A DNA stretch of 64,000 nucleotides from Prochilodus magdalenae (taxonomy: Eukaryota > Chordata > Actinopteri > Characiformes > Prochilodontidae), in NCBI GenBank assembly GCA_024036415.1, contig JAMWET010001633.1, positions 432,001-496,000 on the forward strand. The letters run 5' to 3'. The number at the start of each line of letters is the position of its first letter. Position 1 is the first letter of the stretch. This document shows, piece after piece, positions 57,001-64,000 of this stretch. A program made the translations under genes and the position numbers. The notes under the pieces are model-generated. The model worked only from the letters and a program-made list of their open reading frames with translations, searched no databases and had not been told where the DNA came from.

Positions 57001-58276
57001 TTCAGCTACACCCAGAGTTGGCCAGAGCAGTAACAGACTGAGGGGCTGTGATGGACACTACAGTGTTTGGTAAATTGGTGTGAAAGTAAATTTTACATTA
57101 ACTTTATAAAATGATGTGCTGTTTGGAATATCTTTCCAATTTACATGTATTAAAACTTCTACATATCTATTCAAAGAAATATGACTAGTGAAGAGAGCCT
57201 GTAAGGGACGGGCTGCTTTATTACTGACCACAACAATAATACTACATATAGAGTAAATATCAGCATCAAAGTATATTTTAGATCTATAGTTCATTTTTGA
57301 TGAATCTAATTTTCCAGAAACTACTGCTGTGAAGTATATGGGGGCAGGAAATGGACTCTCTGGTTGTATACTTTGGGTGTCCTAGTAATAATAGCCTGTT
57401 AAACTAACCTCACAGTGTGTAGGGCTGATCAGATCTCTCTGCCAAATATTCAAACAATGTTATATCAGAGGATGATTAAACTAATACAGTCCTGGGTTCT
57501 GTAAACTCGGTAATCAAAAACGCTTGATGGTCATCGGGGTGAATCTGAAAAAATATTTGTCCGACCCATGTGAAAATTCTCGAATAACGTTGCTATGGCA
57601 ACACAAGAAGATGACCCAAAGCATGCTCTACTGGAACCTGTGATCAAATCTGTGTTACATTACAGTTGGCACCCTGCTGTTCCCTTCAATACATTAACAC
57701 TGATTCAAACGTAGTACAAAACATCTGTTACTGAACACACAGCACCTTTTAAATTAGAAAATGAAGATTTTTCTCTTTTACTTTATTTCTAAAACATGTT
57801 ATGCATGGAGGGAAGGCAAACTGTGGACCAAACAGGAAACGAGGTAATGTGGAACAGCATAATTGAGAATGACTGAGTTGTAAATGTTGCAAAACAAAGT
57901 TATTTTTTGTTTTAGTTTAACTGGGTTTACAGATTAACCAGATTAACTTTGGACTATAAATTTACCAAGTGTCCAGGAACCTGACTGTGAAGGACTGAAT
58001 CCAGACAAGAGCGTCCTTACCTACGCATCCCAGGATGTCGCAGACACTGATAATCAAGAGGATCCTGGACGAAGAGGCCGGTTTGGGAAGCGGGTACTGG
58101 CCCAGACGTCTATAACCCCTCCGCTTGGGCAGGATCTGCAGGACGGAGAAGATGAGGCTGATGCTGGCGCTTCCAATGCAGATGGCACTGAAAAAGACTG
58201 GCTGGAAATTCACAATGAAGTCGGTAGCGGCGTCTCGGTTGGGGCAACAGAACGTCTCAAGACGCGGCGAGGCCAT
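42503..58276 (-). CDS. gpr143: GPR143 (OA1) melanosomal seven-transmembrane receptor, nine coding exons
   Basis: Coding exons in transcript order (all - strand): 58276-58021, 55262-55153, 54640-54546, 53738-53646, 51876-51767, 50469-50361, 49254-49137, 48201-47946, 42606-42503. All introns are GT-AG and the phases sum to 416 codons plus TAA. The protein starts [20 protein letters not shown], as in vertebrate GPR143. Transmembrane segments follow (for example [45 protein letters not shown]). NIS and NSS glycosylation sequons sit in the first luminal loop (exon 2). GPR143 is an intracellular GPCR of melanosomes and late endosomes in pigment cells, and its loss causes ocular albinism type 1 in humans. 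The third-loop dileucine (LL at 225-226, in [16 protein letters not shown]) is kept. The C-tail sorting motif Trp-Glu of human OA1 is Trp-Asp here (332-333). Human GPR143 is 404 residues, so the length fits. Introns are rich in repeats but the coding sequence looks intact. Confidence 0.96.
42607..47945 (-). other. gpr143: gpr143 intron 8, 5.3 kb
   Basis: Holds a decayed repeat related to a common fish DNA element at about 45285-45535 (TGTTTGGCCAAATGTATGCA), the 230-bp triplication at 45571-46262, and otherwise AT-rich sequence with no supported gene. Confidence 0.75.
45571..46262 (+). repeat. Triplicated unit of about 230 bp
   Basis: Three tandem copies begin at about 45571, 45801 and 46031. 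Shared blocks include GTGATTGTAGTGGGGT, CAGAATGAGCCTCAGAAAGT, CTCGCTTTAGAGGATCAGTT and AGCTCTAAACAGTGGATACA. Copies 2 and 3 are closer to each other than to copy 1. Noncoding, within gpr143 intron 8. Confidence 0.95.
48490..48855 (+). pseudogene. Tc1-like transposase relic in gpr143 intron 7
   Basis: From 48612 the + strand reads [20 protein letters not shown], then [15 protein letters not shown]. This is the signature around the second catalytic Asp of Tc1-family transposases. Just upstream the Trp expected before QQVIF is a stop (TAG), and the rest is broken by frameshifts. No inverted termini were found, so this is an old fragment, opposite in orientation to gpr143. Confidence 0.75.
51228..51430 (+). 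mobile_element. MITE family 1, copy C (gpr143 intron 5)
   Basis: AGTATCTCCATTTTT, then GCTGCTGTTTACACTATGTG, CATGATGAATAG and GGACAGCGACAACATGT follow the order seen in copies A (2277) and B (31945). This copy is the most diverged. Confidence 0.6.
52316..52935 (+). repeat. 45-bp minisatellite, about 13 units, in gpr143 intron 4
   Basis: The unit is AGGATAAGGAAGCTAACATC followed by AGGACAGCACAGTTGTGCTA and GCATC (45 bp). It differs mainly at GGACAGCAC/GGACAACAC. Because 45 is a multiple of three, both strands stay open (for example [15 protein letters not shown] per unit), but there is no splice context or coding bias. Each unit carries the hairpin AGCACA-GT-TGTGCT. Confidence 0.97.
53935..54440. 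repeat. Degenerate AT-rich array with a central (ATT)n tract
   Basis: Irregular repeats of AAATTATTCAGTAACTACT-like motifs surround a pure (ATT)n run at about 54040-54088. It lies in gpr143 intron 3. A similar decayed block is at 51960-52120. Confidence 0.65.
55683..55932. repeat. Pentanucleotide array (GAATA)n with a (GAAAT)n core
   Basis: About 250 bp of 5-bp repeats. The outer parts are GAATA, with an about 60-bp middle block of GAAAT and a few GGAAT units. It lies in gpr143 intron 1 and gives spurious Ile/Leu/Phe/Tyr/Ser open frames on the - strand. Confidence 0.98.
56029..56054. repeat. Short interstitial telomeric tract
   Basis: About four TTAGGG units in a row, about 100 bp from the pentanucleotide array. 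Degenerate CCCTAA-like pieces (CCTAACCCTAATC) recur on the same strand at about 56805-56870. Within gpr143 intron 1. Confidence 0.9.
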
Positions 58277-58500
58277 GCTCAGGGAGAGGAGAGGAGAGTG
58301 AAGGGACGTTCATTCATTTGGCGTGGTCAGAGTATGCACAGGAAAATCACGGGTTGGGTCGTCATGTGCTTCTGCTTAATCCCCCTCCAGCCAGAGCCTG
58401 AACCGTGCCATGATTGTAAAAGGCGCTCCAAGAATGCGGCCTGGCATTTCCCATTCCTGTAATGCAGCCCAAATGTTGCCTTTTTGGTAATCATGACTTT
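58277..58500 (-). promoter_or_regulatory. gpr143: Probable gpr143 promoter / 5' UTR region
   Basis: Immediately upstream of the ATG at 58276. The sequence is moderately GC-rich with no clear TATA box, and contains the M-box-like element at 58360-58370. The transcription start cannot be set. Confidence 0.5.
58360..58370 (-). promoter_or_regulatory. gpr143: M-box-like MITF/TFE site upstream of gpr143
   Basis: The + strand reads CGTCATGTGCT, ten of eleven bases of the pigment-cell M-box AGTCATGTGCT, with the T-flanked CATGTG E-box core intact. It lies 84-94 bp upstream of the start codon. MITF is known to activate OA1 in mammals. The role here is inferred from sequence and position. Confidence 0.6.
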
Positions 58501-61012
58501 ACTTACTTTATTTAAAGGCTAACTATATAAGTTCACATGCATAAGCTTTGACCTACACATTCATAAAGCAGCACTGGAGTATTAATACACACCCTTTGCC
58601 AGTTTTGTGGAAGGTAACAAGAGGTTTTATGAAGTAAATGGCATTACATTGGCATAAAGTGATGAAGGTTTGCTTTATTTATGAAACACTGCTGAAGCAT
58701 TGCTGAAGCTTTTGAGCCAGAAACCTTGAAAAATTCTATTAATTCTACTTATTTCTATTTATATTAGTTACATTACTGTAAAGGAGACCTTTGTAGCAGA
58801 CAGATATCAGAAATTGCTCAACCGAACAATGTAATAAGTGTAAGAATGCTTATTGATGCTTAAAGTACTACTCTTCTACATGTGTATGCAAATTCAAGGG
58901 CCTTAAGTGACATCTTACTGTTATTCACTATTCAAAACCGAACCAAACTATTCAAAACTGAACCGAACACTTCTCATCAAACCACTATCAGTGACTTTCT
59001 TTACATTGTCATCTGTTAGTTTTGCAGATTTAAGCATCATTTTGTCTTCTAAGCATCATTTTGTCATTTCAAACTGCTGTCCTCAGCTGGGTCTCGGCCT
59101 CCATTAAGAATGATGTTTATGATGTTGGGAATCATGTTTCTTTACAGTGTCACTTGTCTCACTAAGGATGTGATCTCGTGAAACCTGGTAGAAGCTTTTC
59201 ATAAATAGTCAAAAATAGGTATAACATTAAGCTCATCAGCAAAAGCCCACTCCTTTAAGCATGTGTGTTTCTATAGTATAAGCCCCTTCCCCATGCACAC
59301 TTTGTACTTATCTTCCCTATAATATAACTGTCCTGTAATACTGGTTTCAAATCCTACCTCACACGGTAGGACACTTTGTCATACTTTAGTTTAAATTACA
59401 GAGGAGAGACAATCCAACAAAAGACAAACTTCATTTCTGGTTCATTTTTATGTGATAGAATTCTTATGCTTGCTTGCATTTTTGAAATGACTCTCCTTTG
59501 TCAGTCTTAAGTCAGGTAGGCAACAAAAAGAGTAAATCTAATGGTTCATTATCCTATCAGGATTTTTATTATTTCTCTTGATTCCTCTATAAGTGATGTG
59601 GCCAAGTGAGTTCTTCTTTTGGGTAGAACTTCAGAACTGAACTGAAGGCCTTACGCATCGCTTTAGCCACTAATTGACAGAGCAAGCAACTAATTACATT
59701 TTGATTTACAATGGGGCCAATTTAGTGGGTAAAACCACCACTACAGGCCTTCTGGGCATTCTACATATATCAATGAATATGAACATGGACCAAAGTTTAA
59801 CCAGGTTTTGATCAGTCGTTAGGGCGATTTCAGTCGTTAATGCATTACATAACCAGGACATTAAAAAAGGACAACCGTGTTCCATTACAGTTATGGGCAA
59901 AACAACAATAAACAGATTCAGGGAAATAAGGAACGGTCCCAGGAGAGCAGTTTAGTTCTTAACTATACTGCATTTGATTTAATGGACTGGATTATTCTAC
60001 ACTGAATACTTCTTCCTCTGAGTTTTAGTCTCAGAGCTTTTAGCCTCCATAAAGTCTAGCTCTAACCGTCATGGCCTACTGAGAACTCTAGGCTTGTTCA
60101 GAATTTTCCTCTTTGTCCTTAGAAGAATAACTCAGAAGGTTTTTAGTGAATAGGAAAATAACAATTGGATTAAAAACTTAACCTGAAGACGCTGGAGAAT
60201 GCAGACATGTGGCAGATTTCCCAGATATGGTTTAAGCGTAGTATTAAACCTGATTGCCCTGCCAATGGCGTTCAAAATTCTTTGTCTGGGTTAGCTTAAA
60301 TCTGGTGCAGGACGTTATAGGTCACAGTCAGGCTTTAGTACTTCAGGGAATCAACCTTCTTCTGCTGTCTGAAGTAAACCTGGACCTCCAACTTCACTGC
60401 TAACACGAGAACAGTCTTTCTAGAACCATCTAGTGGCTCACAATAGAAACTGCAGTCTTAACAGCAACAAACAGGTTTTATATCGGAGCAACATTTTGTC
60501 CTAATACGCTTAACTAGTGATGGTAAAACAGCTTTTCAATAGATTTAAATAATTGTACTTAATCCAGACTGGGACCATAGTGGGACATGATGCAGACAGG
60601 CTCACCTCAAACTGACCAATTTTCCAGTTTGATGGTCAATATATCATTATAATATCCCATGTTTTTATATATGAAATTAAAAGAGGGGGCAGTTCCAGTT
60701 TCGTGTATTTTGACCATGCTAAGTGTTCTACTGCAGTAAACTACAGTGAAAGCCGACTGAAATGACTGTAAGTAACTGATGACTGTGTAATTTATAATAC
60801 TCTGTGTTATGATAAAATATTTAACACTCATTCAGGATAATATAAGATAGAAATACAAGTTTTGTGTTTCTTGCTTTCCCTCTCGTTAGATTTTTGACAA
60901 ATAAATATTAACTTATGTAACAAATTTTTTAGAACTATTTTGGTAGTTTTCGCACACTGCTTGGTGGTATATATCACCTGGTTGTCTGATTCCAGGATTT
61001 CAGTCCTGTAAC
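58501..61012. other. Upstream of gpr143, no gene seen
   Basis: AT-rich unique sequence without splice-flanked frames or recognisable mobile elements. Short open frames (58907, 59706, 60607) have no coding features. Confidence 0.5.
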
Positions 61013-61013
61013 C

Positions 61014-61712
61014 TTGTTGACCAGCCAGTATTTAGTAGCAGTAATGTTCACCAGCCAGCACTCAGTAGCAGTAATGTTGACCAGCCAGCACTCAGTAGCA
61101 GTAATGTTGAGCAGTCGGCACTCAGTAGCAGTAATGTTGAGCAGTCAGCACTCAGTAGCAGTAATGTTGACCAGCCAGCACTCAGTAGCAGTAATGTTGA
61201 GCAGCCAGCACGCAGTAGCAGCAATGTTGACCAGCCAGCACTCAGTAGCAGTAATGTTGAGCAGCCAGCACTCAGTAGCAGTAATGTTGACCAGCCAGCA
61301 CTCAGTAGCAGTACAGTTGACCAGCCAGCACTCAGTAGCAGTAATATTAACCAGCCAGCACTCAGTAGCAGTAATGTTGGCCAGCCAGCACTCAGTAGTA
61401 GTAATGTTGACCAGCCAGCACTCAGTAGCAGTAATGTTGAGCAGTCAGCACTCAGTAGCAGTAATGTTGACCAGCCAGCACTCAGTAGCAGTAATGTTGA
61501 GCAGTCAGCACTCAGTAGCAGTAATGTTGACCAGCCAGCACTCAGTAGCAGTAATGTTGACCAGCCAGCACTCAGTAGCAGTAATGTTGAGCAGCCAGCA
61601 CTCAGTAGCAGTAATGTTGACCAGCCAGCACTCAGTAGCAGTAATGTTGAGCAGTCAGCACTCAGTAGCAGTAATGTTGAGCAGTCAGCACTCAGTAGCA
61701 GTAATGTTAGCT
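61014..61712 (+). repeat. 30-bp minisatellite, about 23 units
   Basis: The unit is GTTGACCAGCCAGCACTCAG followed by TAGCAGTAAT (30 bp). Two main subtypes, GACCAGCCAG and GAGCAGTCAG, are interspersed. Thirty is a multiple of three, so both strands remain open (MLTSQHSVAV per unit on +, LLLLSAGWST on -). No start, splice or codon-bias evidence supports a gene. Confidence 0.97.
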
Positions 61713-62285
61713 CATGTCCTGCCCAAATGCTGTAAATCTGTTTTACACCTACCTCCATTTTGGTACTGAAAGAACCAAACATTTTATAATATATACATTT
61801 TTTCTTTGTTAAGTGTCAGTCCACAGTTTACGCCCGTAATCATGAGAACTGAAAGTTCGACTGCAGTTCCAAAACACAAGCAGGAAACCCGAAAGTGCAG
61901 GTCTAAAGTTGCAGTGCTGTTGGGTGTGGCTGGTTTAACCCATAAATTACGACCGGTCTACACCTGGATGTAATATTTATAGTAGATCTGAGCCTTCTAA
62001 TCTAATAAACAGCAAACGTTTAGGTACACTTTAATCTCCAAAGTAAGGACTTTAATGTTATTCATTCTGAATAATGAACTTTAATGTTATTCATTCTGAA
62101 TGTGCTGCCTTGCATGTTAAAGGTGGTAGTAACTTCAGGCTCCTGCCATCGTGCCAGGATGATCAGGCTATAAATGCCTAGATTGGTAGATTAAAAGGAG
62201 AGGCTACAGTGCAGTGAATGTCTTGGTCCATGTGGGAAAAAACGGAGTGACTGCATTTGGGTGTACCGAAGACCATAGTGTGAAT

Positions 62286-62313
62286 TCCATACACCTGAAT
62301 TTGCAGGTGTATG
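62286..62313. repeat. Perfect 11-bp hairpin
   Basis: CCATACACCTG and CAGGTGTATGG flank a 6-base loop. Possibly a terminus of a small element; nothing else supports a function. Confidence 0.6.
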
Positions 62314-62620
62314 GAAGCGTATGGTCATATGGGTCTACCAGCAGTGGCTAAAATCCCAGCCTACAGGGAATTCTCCTCGGAATTGTGTCACGTAATGCAT
62401 CCACCAAATCTGGCCCAACTGACCAATTCTTTCATGCAGGAAAGTAGCTGAACATTAATGTGGCCTACATCCTGAAACTTGTTCAGTCCATTCCCAACCA
62501 AATTGCTGTTATTCATGTCATTCAGGCTTGTGGAGGTACTAGATATATATGGAATCTTCAGTTTCTTGCCAATACACAGCTCATATATAAACTTTTTATT
62601 CTCAAGTATATATAGTTATA

Positions 62621-62661
62621 GTTCAACCTGTTCTGGAGTTCCTGTTTAGAACAGGTTGAAC
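62621..62661. repeat. Perfect 14-bp hairpin
   Basis: GTTCAACCTGTTCT and AGAACAGGTTGAAC flank a 13-base loop. Isolated. Confidence 0.65.
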
Positions 62662-63396
62662 AGTAGGTTTGTATATAATTCCCTTCAGTTTAGCCCATCC
62701 TACACTTAGTGTTTCCACCCAGATCTCTTTTTGAAAAGCTCTGTTCTGGAGAAACTTACAGAGTCAGAAATGTCCACGGAGGTACACCTCACAAAAATTT
62801 ACATGACATGCCATGGTTAAATTACATGATATAATTATGAATACATCAAAGTTTTTATAAAGTCTATCACTATTTCAGATTATTGAGGCTTAATCATTGA
62901 GAAACCAAGCTGAAGAATGATATTGATGAAACCAATCATTCCTCAAGATTTTTGACGTTATTGAGAAACAGGTATCTTGTGGGAACCGAGTTCAACAGTG
63001 AAGAGTTATTTGCAGGGCCTTATATGCAAATAATGAAGCAAAGGAATTCTAGAGCGCCCACAGATCCGGCAGGGTTAATGGGTGGGGCTGGGCACTCCTT
63101 CAACATACAAATGTGCACCAGACAGACAGCTCAAAGTGGGGTTTCCTCAGGACACTGGATCCTCCAGATAAGGTAGATCTTTCCAAAATGAAGCAATTCT
63201 CATTTCCTTGCACAACTTTTGACATATTTAGGGCTTGATATTTTTTTATTGTGCGCCCAAACATGAGTCAAAAGTGAAAATGAAAGCGTGCCATGGTACA
63301 AGGAGACACAGCGTGCTACGTTTTAGTTAAAAGGTAATACCAGCCGTTTTTAATTATTCCTTCTTTCCTGCAGGTCAGTGGGTGAGACGTGTACAA

Positions 63397-63800
63397 ATTC
63401 ATTCCGAGTGGTTTGATGCTACAGGCTTCACGGTTAAGAAACTTGCCGGCACAAGTTCCTTTGCAGTGGTGGTGATGGGAACCAGGGATGGTGACGTCTA
63501 CAAAACAGATATAGTCTTTTTATTGAACATCAGAAATCCCCAGTGAACCTACACGGTTTTAATATGTAACATGATTTTGGTAAAACAGTGGAGATTTGGG
63601 GAAAATTAGTGTCTATTTTGCTGCACCGCACCCTGCACATCAAACCCTTAATGGAATATTAGGACTAAACCCTCTTTAACTTCCAGACATCCAGACGTCT
63701 CAGACATCAGCCAGTTTTACAACCATTCTATATAATAACCTTCTGTATGGAAGCTGTTAAAGGTGGACTTTACTATCACCAACATTCTGAATGATTTGGT
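63397..63800. mobile_element. MITE-like element, family 2 copy E
   Basis: The left part has ATTCATTCCGAGTGGTTTGA, CCTTTGCAGTGGTGGTGATG and GACGTCTACAAAACAGATAT. The right end has ATTCTGAATGATTTGGTG, a degenerate inverted form of the left end. Shares its series of motifs with copies B and D. About 400 bp, noncoding. Confidence 0.6.
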
Positions 63801-64000
63801 GTTGGTAAGTTTTTAGCACCAAACTAACCTATATGACTTAATTCAGATCTCGAGCAGGTTTATATACCTGTTATATATACTGTATATACTTATAATCTTG
63901 GCTTTTATAATGTACAGCACACCACACTTATTTAAAATGAAGCCATAATTGCTGGAAATGCCTCAACAGGTTTAATGAAAGAGCCAGTCAATAGCGTATT
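63801..64000. other. Right end of window, no feature seen
   Basis: AT-rich sequence. No gene, splice signal or repeat I can support. Confidence 0.4.

Noticed and set aside
61014..61782. About 250-codon frames on both strands of the 30-bp array
   Set aside because: Same artefact of a 30-bp period, with no gene-like features outside the repeat.

Overview
The window is nuclear DNA from a ray-finned (teleost) fish. It has long AT-rich introns with GT-AG splice sites, fish-type tRNA-derived SINEs, small inverted-repeat DNA transposons, Tc1/mariner relics and abundant micro- and minisatellites. The repeat style suggests an otophysan (characin or catfish-like) lineage, but that is a weak inference.

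Three protein-coding genes can be reconstructed exon by exon. (1) tbl1x, + strand: a CpG-rich start at about 1-540, an intron of nearly 19 kb, then 14 coding exons at 19345-26897 that give a 517-residue LisH/WD40 corepressor subunit. (2) An ENDOD1-like secreted DRGH-type nuclease, - strand, two exons at 34934-32416, 515 residues, with three Cys/Trp-rich modules at the C-terminus. (3) gpr143 (OA1, the pigment-cell ocular albinism receptor), - strand, nine coding exons at 58276-42503, 416 residues. Its last exon lies 5.3 kb beyond exon 8 and is easily missed. All exon phases in the three models add up without a frameshift.

The TBL1X-GPR143 neighbourhood is known from the human X chromosome, so the order here is conserved synteny. 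It supports calling the WD40 gene tbl1x rather than tbl1xr1. The nuclease gene between them is an addition relative to the human layout as I know it. An M-box-like MITF site lies about 85 bp upstream of the gpr143 start codon, consistent with pigment-cell expression.

Region by region: 1-19296 is the tbl1x promoter and intron 1, with SINE and MITE copies, a 31-bp minisatellite at 9.3-10.3 kb, a degenerate array at 14.2-14.9 kb and a few clean stretches that could be regulatory. 19297-27.85 kb is the tbl1x body and 3' UTR. 27.9-32.4 kb is intergenic, with a 1.2-kb fold-back element and a MITE set in (TA)n. 32.4-34.9 kb is the nuclease gene, with a deleted Tc1 element in its intron. 35-42.5 kb is intergenic and dominated by a 2.8-kb, 22-bp minisatellite next to a SINE. 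42.5-58.3 kb is gpr143, whose introns hold a 230-bp triplication, a Tc1 transposase relic, a 45-bp minisatellite, a pentanucleotide array and a short interstitial telomeric tract. 58.3-64 kb is gpr143 upstream sequence with a 30-bp minisatellite. I found no CRISPR array, prokaryotic operon, rRNA gene or convincing intact tRNA gene.
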